Below, in pieces: positions 1-9,175 of a stretch of 64,000 nucleotides of DNA. Source of the DNA: Alloyangia pacifica. GTDB lineage: Bacteria > Pseudomonadota > Alphaproteobacteria > Rhodobacterales > Rhodobacteraceae. The position numbers and the translations under genes were made by a program. Within the stretch, counting starts at the first letter, position 1. Every line of letters starts with the position of its first letter. Location: NCBI RefSeq assembly GCF_020524285.1, contig NZ_JAIVKX010000024.1, positions 1 through 64,000 on the forward strand, given 5' to 3'. The notes under the pieces were generated by a model. That model made no database searches. It saw only the letters and a list, made by a program, of their open reading frames with translations, and had not been told where the DNA came from.

Positions 1-134
1 GGCACCTCGCCGCGCTCGAGCATCTCGATCTTGCGCGGGTCCTTGTCGACGCAGACCACCTCGTGGCCGAAGTCGGAGAAACACACCCCGGAGACAAGAC
101 CGACGTAACCGGTGCCGATAACTGCGATTTTCAT
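1..134 (-). CDS. ugd: UDP-glucose 6-dehydrogenase, N-terminal fragment cut by window edge
   Basis: Only the first 44 codons lie in the window and the gene continues past base 1. The N-terminus MKIAVIGTGYVGLVSGVCFS carries the dinucleotide-binding GxGYVG signature of the UDP-glucose/GDP-mannose dehydrogenase family, followed by a VCVDKD-type strand 2 acidic residue that binds NAD ribose. The family oxidises UDP-glucose to UDP-glucuronate, a precursor of acidic exopolysaccharides, which suits the surrounding glycosyltransferases. The ATG at 134 follows a GTGAGG-like ribosome site. It lies 91 bases downstream of the epimerase gene on the same strand, so it could be co-transcribed or have its own promoter in that gap. 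A GDP-mannose dehydrogenase relative cannot be fully excluded from 44 residues. Confidence 0.85.
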   Translation of the reverse strand, partial: MKIAVIGTGYVGLVSGVCFSDFGHEVVCVDKDPRKIEMLERGEV

Positions 135-225
135 GGGGCCTCACCGCCGCTTCGTTACTTTTGTATCGTGCTACATAGTCGCTCTTTGCCGCGACAGGAA
201 CCCGTCTGCCGAAGGGGAGCGAAAG

Positions 226-1137
226 TCAGCCCTGCGCGGCGAACATGCGCGCGACGCCCTCTTCCAGAGAGATGTCGGGCGACCAGGACAGCAGCTGCCG
301 CGCCTTCGAGACGTCGAGGATGCTCCGGCTCACATCGGTATTCCGGCCCGGCAGGAACTCCCTCTCGAAGCGCACGCCGAGCGCCGCCTCGAGGGTTTCG
401 ATCACCTCGAGGATCGAGCGCCCCTCGCCCTTGCCTATATTGAGCACCTGATTGCCGGCCTCCGGGCAGGTGACCACCTTCTCCACAGCGGCAGTCAGAT
501 CGTCGATATAGATGTAATCGCGCTCGCTGCTGCCGTCGCCGAAGACCTGTATCGGGCGGCCTTCGCGGTGGCGCTGCAGGATCGCCGGGATCAGCCCCTG
601 CCCCTTGCGGAAGGTCTGCCCCGGTCCGTAGGGGTTCGACACGCGCAGGATGACGTGCTCGAGCCCATCGACGCGGCTGAACATCTGCAGGTACTTCTCG
701 ATCATCAGCTTGGTCATGCCGTGCGAATTGATCGGGTTGGTATGCGCCGTCTCCGCCGTGGGCACCGGGGCGTTGGGGCCGTAGACCGTGCCGCCCGAGG
801 AGACGAAGATGTAGCGGCGCACCCCGGCGGCGATGGCGTTCTGAATGAACGACACATGCGGGATCACGTTCTCCTGGATGTCATCCACCAGCACCCGATT
901 GCCCATGCCGGGGCTCGACGAGCTGATCAGCTGGATCACGGTGTCCACATCGCTCAGGCTCGACAACATCGAGATCGCGCTGCCGAAGTCGCCCTCCCGT
1001 ATGTCCACCCGCGATCGGAACTCGGACAAGAAGGTCTCGTCGAACCCCCTGGACACCGCGCGTACGGAGAACTTCCCGGAAAGCTGGCGCACCAGGTTCC
1101 TGCCGATGAACCCGTTCGCTCCGTATATGGCGATCAT
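226..1137 (-). CDS. NAD-dependent epimerase/dehydratase (extended SDR), sugar-nucleotide type
   Basis: About 303 residues. A Rossmann GANGFIG motif sits at residues 6-12, VSSGGTVYG marks the active-site strand, and SNPYGPGQ plus DYIYIDD are typical of UDP-glucose 4-epimerase-like extended SDRs. It probably epimerises or dehydrates a nucleotide sugar for the polysaccharide made by this operon; the exact substrate cannot be told. I chose the ATG at 1137 because it starts directly at the Rossmann fold and overlaps the upstream stop as ATGA, implying translational coupling. Odd point: the usual catalytic YxxxK appears as HGMTK, so histidine occupies the position normally held by the catalytic tyrosine while the lysine is kept. 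Confidence 0.85.
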   Translation of the reverse strand: MIAIYGANGFIGRNLVRQLSGKFSVRAVSRGFDETFLSEFRSRVDIREGDFGSAISMLSSLSDVDTVIQLISSSSPGMGNRVLVDDIQENVIPHVSFIQNAIAAGVRRYIFVSSGGTVYGPNAPVPTAETAHTNPINSHGMTKLMIEKYLQMFSRVDGLEHVILRVSNPYGPGQTFRKGQGLIPAILQRHREGRPIQVFGDGSSERDYIYIDDLTAAVEKVVTCPEAGNQVLNIGKGEGRSILEVIETLEAALGVRFEREFLPGRNTDVSRSILDVSKARQLLSWSPDISLEEGVARMFAAQG

Positions 1138-2051
1138 CTCACACCCACGGAGAAGGCACCGAACTGTTCGGAGATCCACGCATTGTTGGGGGCGTACTGC
1201 CTGAGGAACGCGCTCCGGACCTCGGAGGTCATCAGTGCGTATTTCCCGCTCAGATCTTCTCCGGAGGCCATGCGGTCGTTGAGGGACTGCATGAAGGACA
1301 TCGCTGCCTCCGACCCGGACGTCCCGTAGATGTCCCGCAGCTTCGCGAAATACTTGTTATCGACATTCCCGTTCGCGTCACGTTTCGGCAAGGTCATCTC
1401 CGCCGCATCGATGCCGAGAACGGAACAGAAATCGAGACAGACATCGCCGCCGACAAGAATGTCACGCTCGTACTCCCGGACATGAATGCCCTCGAGGTCG
1501 AGCGAGGTCCGGAGCCGCTCCACGAGCGACCTGTAGTCGAGCAGCCGCGTGTAGTTCTCCTGCGTCAGGAACCTGTTGAGACCATCCGCGGTGACCAAGG
1601 TCTCGTCGAGGAGAAATTCGCTCATCCGCGAGAGCAGGATCTTGTTCCTCTGGTTGTACAGGGACTCCGCGAACTTGTCCTGCCGTCTCAGGTAGACGAC
1701 AACGGACACCGCGAAGCCTGCGAGCAGTTCCTTCAGGCGGCCGAAATCCTTCTGCCTGGAAAAGTCTTCCGCAGAAATGATCGGCACCAGCGGACTCGCG
1801 AGCATCTCGGCGCGAATATCCTCGATCTGCTCGGGCTCATACGTGGCGAAGACCGAGGGGTAGTCGGCAAAGCTCGCCGCAAGCAGGTTGTGCCGAAACG
1901 CCGACTTCCAGATGCCATTCTGCCCCGCCATGGGAAGCCGCGGGTAGAAGAAGCCCTGCTTCCTCAGGGCGTCTTCGGAGGACTGCAGCATCAGCTGGAT
2001 GCTGCTGGTCCCCGTCTTCTGCATGCCGATGTGCAAGAACAGCTTCTTCAT
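1134..2051 (-). CDS. Sulfotransferase-like protein
   Basis: About 305 residues. The N-terminus MKKLFLHIGMQKTGTSSIQ has the strand-loop-helix GxxKTGTSS signature that binds the 5'-phosphosulfate of PAPS in carbohydrate sulfotransferases. A later VVVYLRRQDKFAESLYNQ segment fits the 3'-phosphate-binding R/S region (arginine, then serine). It would transfer sulfate to a saccharide hydroxyl in the cytoplasm. The ATG at 2051 is preferred over a longer start because it begins at the conserved strand and overlaps the preceding stop as ATGA; its own stop overlaps the next gene in the same way. It is therefore the middle member of a three-gene translationally coupled set. The acceptor is unknown. Confidence 0.8.
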   Translation of the reverse strand: MKKLFLHIGMQKTGTSSIQLMLQSSEDALRKQGFFYPRLPMAGQNGIWKSAFRHNLLAASFADYPSVFATYEPEQIEDIRAEMLASPLVPIISAEDFSRQKDFGRLKELLAGFAVSVVVYLRRQDKFAESLYNQRNKILLSRMSEFLLDETLVTADGLNRFLTQENYTRLLDYRSLVERLRTSLDLEGIHVREYERDILVGGDVCLDFCSVLGIDAAEMTLPKRDANGNVDNKYFAKLRDIYGTSGSEAAMSFMQSLNDRMASGEDLSGKYALMTSEVRSAFLRQYAPNNAWISEQFGAFSVGVR

Positions 2052-3190
2052 GGCAGCGCGGCCTCCTCGGCCCTCGAGGAAATCGCAACATCCAGACCGC
2101 ATTTGTCGAAGAAATCGCTGAAATTCTTCAGGTACGTCTCATAGGAGCCCTGGAAGCTGTGGCCTTCGAGCCGTTCATACAGCCCCCGCAGAGTGCCCTC
2201 GTCCCGAACATCCAGCCCCTTCTCCAGGACGTAGGGCACGTTCATCGTCTCCGCGAGCTCCACGGTCCGGGAATCATGCGCGATCAGCAGCGACGGGGTG
2301 CCGGAGAGGATGCCGGAGATCGTTCCGTGAATCCGGGTGCCGATCAGGAAGGATTTTTCCCGGCAGCAGTCAAACCAGCTGTCCAGATCGAAAAACACCC
2401 GCCCGTGGTCCGCGAGATATTTGGCCACGGCCTCGGGGCTGTCCTGGTACACCTTGGCGAGATGGCTTTTCACCTCTTCCGGCTTTTCGAGCTCCTCGCA
2501 GCGATCCAGCGCGAAGTAGAAATCTGCCAGCTCGGACTGCAGCAGGATGTCGAACTGCCTCTGCAGCGCCACTCTGTAGAGTTCGGTCGAAATCCCGCTT
2601 GCCGCGTGGAAATGGTGGCGCGTGCCGTAGACGAGAACCTCCTCAGGGCGCAGCGCGTCCCAGGCCGGCGTGGCACGGAACCGGGGCGCCTGGCGTCCCG
2701 CCATGAGCATCGAGGGGCAGCCCGTGGGGACGGCGTTCTTGGCGCCGTATTTCTCCAGCACCTCACAGCTGAACTGCCCCCGCGCCGAGATCCGCGGGCT
2801 CCTTTCCGCCAGCAGCCTGACAAGCCTTTCGGTGCCCGGTCGCAAGGTGGGGATCTTTCCGTCCATGCCCGACTGCGCCCCCAGGCCCAGCACGATGACC
2901 GGCACGTCGGTCTGCTCCAGCGTCTCGACGAGACCCGAGAAGTCCGCCTTCTCGTTCAGCCAGTTCGCCGCGGCGATGACAATGCAGTCCCGGTCGCTGC
3001 CCATCCGCTTGTGGATGTGGTTGAAAGGTGACCGCTGCGCGTCCGGAAAGAGCCGGAAGGCGGATTCGGAAAAAATCAGGTTGCCGGTGTTGTTCCCGAG
3101 TTTCTGCAAGACCAGCTTGAGGTCTTGCGTTTCATCCACCGGCTCCCAGCCGACACCGGCAACAACAGGTTTTCTAAGATTACGTTCCAT
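2048..3190 (-). CDS. Polysaccharide pyruvyl transferase family protein
   Basis: 380 residues. The sequence has the GT-B-like organisation of the polysaccharide pyruvyltransferase family (PF04230): VIVLGLGAQSG near residue 105, SARGQFSCEVLEKYG near 135, and the C-terminal GTRIHGTISGILSGTPSLLI around 285-305 that resembles the donor-site region of CsaB/WcaK proteins. Family members add pyruvate ketals from phosphoenolpyruvate to sugars, giving acidic polymers; some relatives are uncharacterised glycan enzymes, so the activity is inferred. The ATG at 3190 has a good AAGGA ribosome site four bases upstream. It lies 50 bases after the large glycosyltransferase and overlaps the sulfotransferase start, so all belong to one minus-strand operon. 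Confidence 0.8.
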   Translation of the reverse strand: MERNLRKPVVAGVGWEPVDETQDLKLVLQKLGNNTGNLIFSESAFRLFPDAQRSPFNHIHKRMGSDRDCIVIAAANWLNEKADFSGLVETLEQTDVPVIVLGLGAQSGMDGKIPTLRPGTERLVRLLAERSPRISARGQFSCEVLEKYGAKNAVPTGCPSMLMAGRQAPRFRATPAWDALRPEEVLVYGTRHHFHAASGISTELYRVALQRQFDILLQSELADFYFALDRCEELEKPEEVKSHLAKVYQDSPEAVAKYLADHGRVFFDLDSWFDCCREKSFLIGTRIHGTISGILSGTPSLLIAHDSRTVELAETMNVPYVLEKGLDVRDEGTLRGLYERLEGHSFQGSYETYLKNFSDFFDKCGLDVAISSRAEEAALP

Positions 3191-3240
3191 ATCTTCCTTG
3201 CACCTCCGGTGCTGTTTCTTGACGTCCGGAGATCAACTTC

Positions 3241-6200
3241 TCAGAGAGCTTCTTCACAGCGCAGCGCAGAGGCGCGGTCTTCGAGGCATTTGTCATACAG
3301 GGCCGCGTAGACCTGCATCATCTTCCTGATATCGTATTTCTCATCGAACCGCTGCTTCGCGGCCTTCGAGTAGTTCGAGAATGCCGTCTCGTTGCCGATC
3401 ATGCGTTTTATCGCCTCGCAATAGGCGGGGATGTCCACGTCGCCATCGACATTCGGCACCACGATCCCCGCGGCACTGTCGCCCTTGCCGATCATCTCCG
3501 GGATCTCCCCGACATCCGTCGCGACGATCGGTTTCGCCAGGGCCATCATTTCCAGTAGAACCAGCGGCATGGATTCCCCGATGAAGGTGCTCGGCAGGAT
3601 GCCGACATCGCACACGGAAATCAGCTCATCCACGTTATCGACGTGCCCGTAGAGATGCACGAAGTCCAGGTCCTGCTGCCGGATTTCCGTGGCGGCAGGC
3701 CCTTCCCCGACAAGCATCAGCTCGACGTTCAGCCCGTCTTCGTTGAGCTTGCGGGCAATCTCCACGGCCTGGAACCAGCCCTTCTCCTTGATGCCGCGGC
3801 TGACCAGGCACAGCAGGACGCTGTCTTCGCGCAGGCCCAGCTCGGCACGGCTGACCTCCCTGACCTGCGGAGAGGGCACGCCATTGGCAATCCTCTCGTG
3901 GTGACGTGGGGCGCCAAGCTCCCGGAAAACCTTCATGTTCTTGTCCGCGATGTGGATCCAGCAATCCATCCTATCGCGCATGAAGGCGTAGTCGCCCGCA
4001 AAGTCCACATCCAGCCTGGGGTTTTCCAGAAGTGTTTCGTGGCAGCCATGCATCGTGGTCACCCAGGGCATCTGCGGCAGGGCCTCGATCTGCTGGCGGA
4101 CATATTTGTCGGCCCACCAGATCGACGAGTGGATGATGTCGATGTCGTACTCGGCGCAGAGGCCCGCGAGGTTCCGGAGCCTCGGATCGTTCTCCCTGAT
4201 CAGCACGACACCGGGGTCGATCCGCGACAGCACCTTCTCATGCGTCACCGAATAGCCGACGTTGAGCAGCACGACCCGGCCGCCATGCGCCGCCCAGGCG
4301 TTGGCGAGGCGGATGGCGAACATCTGCCCGCCGCCCGGCGACAGGTCGCTGGCGACCATCAGCAGGCTGGGGATCTCCTTGCCCGCGGTCAACCGCGACG
4401 CCGCCCGGACCGCGTCGCGCTGCGCGGCATCCTCGACGCCGAAGCGGTCGAGATCCTGCAGCGTGAAGGCATCCGCCTGGGCCTGGGTGGCCTCGGTGAT
4501 CCGGTAGGTGCGATCCACGTACTGCCGGATTTCCGCCAGTTCCCCGAAGTAGCGCAGGCTGCCCTCGGTCTGATGCGTCACGGTGTTGCCGTGCCGGCGG
4601 TGATAGTTCAGCGTCCGCGCATCGAAGGCGAGATTGCCGCCGCGCAGGGCGCGCAGGTAGAAATACCAGTCTCCGCACATCCGCATGGCGGTGACCTGCT
4701 CGACGAACTCGGGCTCCGGCTCGAACTTGCGGATCATCACCGCGCTGGCATTGGGGATGACGTTGCCCACGGCCAGGCCGGCGTTCACCTCGAGGTGGTC
4801 GGTGGCGACGTAGGACTGCATCCACCGGCCTTCGGCGATGCGGTTGAGGTAGAGCGTGTCGTAATCACCCAGCGATGTCCCCTCGGCGTTCACCGGCATG
4901 GACTTGGCGTGGGCGAGAAAGACGTTGCGGTCGTCCATCGCGGGCACCAGCGCCGCGAGCAGTTCCGGCTCGCAGTAATCGTCCGCCTCGGCGATCCAGA
5001 CCAGCTCGGAGCGCGCCTCGCGCATGCCCTTCATCCACTGTGCGAAGGGTGATCCGGAGTTCTGCGCATTGAGGATGGCGCGCGTCGCCGGCCGGCGCCG
5101 CGCCCAGTCCTCCAGGATCGCCCCGGAGCCGTCGGGCGAGGCATCGTCCAGCAAGATCACCTCGAAATCCTGGAAGCTCTGGTCGTAGATCGAGGTCAGC
5201 CGCTGCTCGAGATAGGCGCCGTAATTATAGTTCGGCACCACGATGCTGACATGCGGGCCAACGCCCATGGCGCTGCGCAGCAGGTCGAGGATCTGCGGGC
5301 CGGTCGCGGTCACCGAGAATTCCGCCTGCACCGCCGCACGGCCGGTGGCGCCGTGATCGGCGAGGCGCGCGGGATCGTCCATGTAACCCAGCACCGCCTG
5401 CGCCATGGCCCCGACATCGCCGAAGGGCACCGCGAGGCCGCAGCCGCGGGCGACGAATTCCGGCATGCCGCCGGCCTCCTCGAAGCAGATCACCGGCACC
5501 TGTTTCGCCGCGGCATAGAGACAGACCAGCGGAAACGGATCCTCCTCGGAGGGCAGAAGGAAGAGATCCGCGGCCTCCAGCACCCCGGCGACGTCCTCCT
5601 GGTAGCCAATCAGGTCGACGACCTGCCCGAGCCCCTTGTCCCGCACCATCTGGCGGCAGGCCTCCTCGTCGGGGCCACCGCCGATCCAGACGAACTTGCA
5701 GGGCTTGCCGGTCTGCCGGGAAACCTCCTCGGCGATCTCGATGAACTTGTCCGGCGACTTGCGCCAATGCATGACGCCGCAGCCCATGACCACGAAGGCC
5801 TCCGGGTCCAGCCCGAGGCTGGCGCGGCGCGCGGCCCGCGCGTCTTCGGACGGGGCCTCTTCCGACAGCGGCCCGATGAAATCATAGACCAGGCGCACCT
5901 TCTCGGGATCGACCCCATGGGTCTGCCGCAGGTTCTCGGTCACCGCATTGCTGCCGCCGAGAATGGTGCTGCAGCGCTCGGCCAGGCGCTCGATGCAGCC
6001 CGGGTACTTGCCGATGATCTTTTCCAGCTCGTGAACGTAGCTGACCGCGGGCGTGTCCTCGCTCCAGACCTCGAAGAAGCCGGTGCTCGCCACCGAGTTC
6101 ACGAAGAGCCCCCGCACGGTCTCGCCGGCGAAGGCGCGGATCTCCTGCTCCGCGTGCGCCGGGTCCATGTCCCGCGAGACCACGTGCACCGGGGCGATCG

Positions 6201-7284
6201 CCTCGAACAGATGCCGGTGGGCGCCGTCCTTCATCGCGACGAATTTCACGTCGTATTTCGTCGAGGCCAGCAGCCATTCGGCAAGGCTGCGCAGCAACTG
6301 CTGCGCACCACCGACCTCGAAGTCATGCGAGACCAGCAGCAGCAGCCCGCTGCTGCGGGCGCCGAAGCCGGTCGCCGCCGGAGCCGGAGCCTCCGCGGCG
6401 CGGAGGGCGGCTTCGCCGGCGCGCACCGGCATCCGGCCTTCCTTCTGGCCGAAGGCCAGGTAGTGGTGGAGCGGGTTGATCCCCGCCTTCAGGACGTCCG
6501 GGTGTTTCTCGAGGTAGAAATCGGCGTCGAAGAGCGTGCCCACCTTGCGCCGCTCGTTCCAGCCGAACAGGAAGTAGTGCACAACCGGGTCGATGCCGCT
6601 GTCCAGGACATCCGGATTGATCCGCACGTATTCCGCCGGGTCGAACACCGGGTTGGGCCAGAGCCCGCGCGCCGATCCGGACTTCAGGTAATGGACCAGG
6701 GCCTCTTCCCCCGGGGCGATTTCCCGCCCGTAGGTGGCCTTGTAGAACGCTTCGTCGAAGAGACCGTAGTGGCTCAGAATATGATCGTAGAGGATGAGCG
6801 CCCGGGACGTGGAATCCCCGATCGCCCCGTTGACGCGCACGTATGACAGGAACGGGCGCAGCATCTCGTCGCGCGTCTTCGCCGCCTTCGCCCCCAGATC
6901 GACAACGGCGTTCGTGCGCGGCAGGAAAATCTCGCCGAGGCAGAGCCCGCCTTCGGCGGAAAGGACCCTGGCCGTGATGTCTCGCTGCGGCTCGGCCCCG
7001 ACGTTCAGCCGGAACCCGTGCTGCCCGTCGCCGATCCCGGCTTCCAGCAGGTCCTGGCGCGCCACATCCGCCACGCCTTCGGCCAGCAGTCGCCCGTCGT
7101 CCGCGGCAACGACCCGGACCGGCAGCCGCGTGTCGTCCCTGCCCTGGAGCCATCCCGTGATCGTCCGGCCATCGACGAAATCGATATGCCCCCGGAGCCC
7201 TGTTCCACCGTGCCTCTGCGCGCCGTTCAGGCGCCCCGTCAGACGCCGCATGATCGCTTCCTGTGGCCGCTTCATCATGATCAC
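3241..7284 (-). CDS. Multidomain glycosyltransferase (beta domain, NPDV repeats, GT4-GT2-GT4)
   Basis: 1347 residues. Order of parts: a short beta-rich module (about 28-120) also seen in two other transferases here; a helical stretch with two 'FDxxYYL..NPDV...HYLxFGxxEGR' units (about 212-287); a GT4 domain (about 313-670, with EEDPFPLVCLYAAAKQVPVI at the donor site); a GT2 domain (about 678-900, VSIVVPNYNYGAYL, LLDDASPDGS and an EADDY metal motif); and a second GT4 domain (about 972-1335, GESMPLVLLEMMALAKPIVA). Such fusions build several linkages of a repeat unit or act processively. The start is GTG at 7284 with AGGG five bases before it; ATGs at 7278 and 7275 are alternatives. It is the first gene of the minus-strand run ending at ugd. 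Confidence 0.85.
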   Translation of the reverse strand: MIMMKRPQEAIMRRLTGRLNGAQRHGGTGLRGHIDFVDGRTITGWLQGRDDTRLPVRVVAADDGRLLAEGVADVARQDLLEAGIGDGQHGFRLNVGAEPQRDITARVLSAEGGLCLGEIFLPRTNAVVDLGAKAAKTRDEMLRPFLSYVRVNGAIGDSTSRALILYDHILSHYGLFDEAFYKATYGREIAPGEEALVHYLKSGSARGLWPNPVFDPAEYVRINPDVLDSGIDPVVHYFLFGWNERRKVGTLFDADFYLEKHPDVLKAGINPLHHYLAFGQKEGRMPVRAGEAALRAAEAPAPAATGFGARSSGLLLLVSHDFEVGGAQQLLRSLAEWLLASTKYDVKFVAMKDGAHRHLFEAIAPVHVVSRDMDPAHAEQEIRAFAGETVRGLFVNSVASTGFFEVWSEDTPAVSYVHELEKIIGKYPGCIERLAERCSTILGGSNAVTENLRQTHGVDPEKVRLVYDFIGPLSEEAPSEDARAARRASLGLDPEAFVVMGCGVMHWRKSPDKFIEIAEEVSRQTGKPCKFVWIGGGPDEEACRQMVRDKGLGQVVDLIGYQEDVAGVLEAADLFLLPSEEDPFPLVCLYAAAKQVPVICFEEAGGMPEFVARGCGLAVPFGDVGAMAQAVLGYMDDPARLADHGATGRAAVQAEFSVTATGPQILDLLRSAMGVGPHVSIVVPNYNYGAYLEQRLTSIYDQSFQDFEVILLDDASPDGSGAILEDWARRRPATRAILNAQNSGSPFAQWMKGMREARSELVWIAEADDYCEPELLAALVPAMDDRNVFLAHAKSMPVNAEGTSLGDYDTLYLNRIAEGRWMQSYVATDHLEVNAGLAVGNVIPNASAVMIRKFEPEPEFVEQVTAMRMCGDWYFYLRALRGGNLAFDARTLNYHRRHGNTVTHQTEGSLRYFGELAEIRQYVDRTYRITEATQAQADAFTLQDLDRFGVEDAAQRDAVRAASRLTAGKEIPSLLMVASDLSPGGGQMFAIRLANAWAAHGGRVVLLNVGYSVTHEKVLSRIDPGVVLIRENDPRLRNLAGLCAEYDIDIIHSSIWWADKYVRQQIEALPQMPWVTTMHGCHETLLENPRLDVDFAGDYAFMRDRMDCWIHIADKNMKVFRELGAPRHHERIANGVPSPQVREVSRAELGLREDSVLLCLVSRGIKEKGWFQAVEIARKLNEDGLNVELMLVGEGPAATEIRQQDLDFVHLYGHVDNVDELISVCDVGILPSTFIGESMPLVLLEMMALAKPIVATDVGEIPEMIGKGDSAAGIVVPNVDGDVDIPAYCEAIKRMIGNETAFSNYSKAAKQRFDEKYDIRKMMQVYAALYDKCLEDRASALRCEEAL

Positions 7285-7632
7285 TGATGCCCTATCTTCG
7301 AAGTAGTCTTACCATGGATTGCGCCACGTTTCGGGCGATGAACTCGCAAGCATCCCGGCGTCGCCGGGTGTCACAACTTGCTTTTCTGGCGGCTTATGGC
7401 CGGAGCTACAAGGCAGAGTTGACCCACGGGACGAGAAGCGCGCCGATGCCCGCCTGCAGCGCCTTCACAATCCGCAACATCTCCAGGCGGTGTTGCCCCA
7501 CGTCCACGCTGCAAGGGCCGCGCGCGACGGGTCTGCCGCAGTTTGCGCGCTTCTGCCCACCCCCCCTTTCTTAGGGGTAGCTTCCTGTATAGACAGGTCT
7601 TCGAATTGGATTGCACGGTAAAAACTCGCCTT
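7285..7632. promoter_or_regulatory. Divergent intergenic region between the GT operon and rfbC, with two inverted repeats
   Basis: 348 bases without a credible gene between divergently transcribed operons, so promoters for both should lie here. Two inverted repeats are visible: CCCGGCG-T-CGCCGGG at 7354-7368 (perfect 7-bp arms) and CCTGT-ATAG-ACAGG at 7584-7597, the second about 35 bases upstream of the rfbC start, where an operator would be plausible. I could not settle on convincing -35/-10 hexamers for either direction. Confidence 0.4.
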
Positions 7633-8199
7633 ATGCTGGACATCGAAGAAACCGCCCTGCCCGGGGTGCTGATGCTCACCCCCCGCCGGTTCGGCGACAA
7701 CCGCGGGTTCTTCTCGGAGAGCTGGAACAAGGCGCGGATGGCCGAGCAGGGCCTCGACTATGACTTCGTGCAGGACAACCACTCGCTTTCGGCCAAGACC
7801 GGCACGGTGCGGGGCCTGCACTTCCAGGCGCCGCCGCATGCCCAGGCCAAGCTGGTGCGCTGCGGGCGCGGCCGGCTCTTCGACGTGGCGGTGGACATCC
7901 GCCGCGGCTCGCCGACCTACGGCAAGTGGGTGGGCTATGAGCTCAGCTTCGAAAATGGTCGCCAGTTGCTGATCCCCGAGGGCTTCCTGCACGGGTTCGC
8001 CACCCTGCAGGACGACACCGAGATCATCTACAAATGCACCGATTACTACGCCCCCGAGTGCGACGGCGCGGTGCGCTTCGATGACCCGGAAATCGGCATC
8101 GACTGGGGCACGGACACCAGCAACGCGGTGCTGTCGGAAAAGGACGCCGCGGCGCCCCTGCTGGCCGATTTCGACAGCCCCTTCACCTGGCAATCCTGA
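7633..8199 (+). CDS. rfbC: dTDP-4-dehydrorhamnose 3,5-epimerase
   Basis: 188 residues, the normal length for RmlC. The protein shows RGLHFQ with the catalytic histidine at about residue 63, the CTDYYAPE loop with the tyrosine that acts as acid near 138, and DPEIGIDW near the C-terminus; together these define the cupin-fold epimerase that acts third in dTDP-L-rhamnose synthesis. The ATG at 7633 begins at the conserved N-terminus; an in-frame upstream extension has no family likeness. No strong ribosome site is visible. Its TGA stop shares one base with the next start (TGATG), coupling it to the O-acetyltransferase-like gene, and rfbB and rfbA follow. Confidence 0.95.
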   Translation: MLDIEETALPGVLMLTPRRFGDNRGFFSESWNKARMAEQGLDYDFVQDNHSLSAKTGTVRGLHFQAPPHAQAKLVRCGRGRLFDVAVDIRRGSPTYGKWVGYELSFENGRQLLIPEGFLHGFATLQDDTEIIYKCTDYYAPECDGAVRFDDPEIGIDWGTDTSNAVLSEKDAAAPLLADFDSPFTWQS

Positions 8200-9164
8200 T
8201 GACCGGGCCCGGTGAAATAGAGGGCGTGAACCCGGTCCTGGCCGGAGAGGATGGGTATCTCTTCCTCGCGAAAGGCGCACATAATGTGCTGGACCTCTGC
8301 CAGGGCACCCATCGGGCGACCGAGGCCTCCGTCCGGACGTTCGGGGACAACCTCCGGACGCGCAGGGACTATTGCGCGCGACACGGCATCGCGTTCCGGC
8401 AGGTCGTCTTTCCGGAAAAGCTTGTCGCCCTGTCCGACCTGTCCGGCATGGGTGCCGACATCCGCTCCATATACGAGAGGAACTACGCGGCGCATGTCGC
8501 AGGCATCCAGGGCCTGCCCAACGACATCTACCCGCTGCGCCTGATGGAAGGCCGCAAGGACTTCTTCCTCAAGACGGACACGCATTATTCCGCCGGGGGC
8601 ATCCTGGCCCTCGCGGAGCTTCTGTGCACATCGCTCGGCCTTGACGCAACGGACACGCTGCGCGCCGGTCAGGGCAAGGTGGCGCAGCGTCAGGCGGAAT
8701 TCGTCGGTGATCTCGGCAACAAGTTCACCCCTCCGGTGTCCGAAAGCGCGGTGACCTGCGCACCGTTCCGCCCCCCGCGCTTCAACATGGCGTCGAACGG
8801 CGTCATGCGCGGCAATGACGGGCTGATGATCCTGTCCGAAACCCCGGATTCGCTGACGGACAAGGTCTTGCTGATCTTCGGCGACAGCTTCTTCCGTCAG
8901 ATGCTGCCGATACTGACCCTCGTCTTCCGGAAGATCGTGTTCTGCAGAACCCGCTTCTTCCAGGCCGAGCTGGTGCCCGCGGTCGCCCCCGATGTCATCT
9001 TCTACGGCCAGGCCGAGCGCTACCTGTCCGGCTGCCGCCCGGATGACGACCGGGAGAATTTCCTGTCCTACGCCTGGGCGAACGGAAAGCCCATGCAGCC
9101 GCAGGAAAACTTCCACGCGCTCTGGTCGCGCATCTTCGACCGCAAGAAACTTCTACAAGGATAG
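8199..9164 (+). CDS. AlgX/AlgJ-like SGNH-fold protein, candidate polysaccharide O-acetyltransferase
   Basis: 321 residues. GEDGYLFL near the N-terminus, TDTHYS at about 126-131 and LLIFGDSFF at about 225-232 match the three signature blocks of the AlgX/AlgJ/DltD-like SGNH family, giving Asp127, His129 and Ser230 as the probable catalytic triad. Known members O-acetylate alginate in the periplasm. Here I see no signal peptide or membrane helix at the N-terminus, so either the protein works in the cytoplasm or it is exported by another route; no MBOAT (AlgI-type) partner is in the window. It sits inside the dTDP-rhamnose operon, one base overlapped with rfbC and about a dozen bases before rfbB, suggesting it modifies a rhamnose-containing glycan. 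Confidence 0.7.
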   Translation: MTGPGEIEGVNPVLAGEDGYLFLAKGAHNVLDLCQGTHRATEASVRTFGDNLRTRRDYCARHGIAFRQVVFPEKLVALSDLSGMGADIRSIYERNYAAHVAGIQGLPNDIYPLRLMEGRKDFFLKTDTHYSAGGILALAELLCTSLGLDATDTLRAGQGKVAQRQAEFVGDLGNKFTPPVSESAVTCAPFRPPRFNMASNGVMRGNDGLMILSETPDSLTDKVLLIFGDSFFRQMLPILTLVFRKIVFCRTRFFQAELVPAVAPDVIFYGQAERYLSGCRPDDDRENFLSYAWANGKPMQPQENFHALWSRIFDRKKLLQG

Positions 9165-9175
9165 GATCTCCCGCG

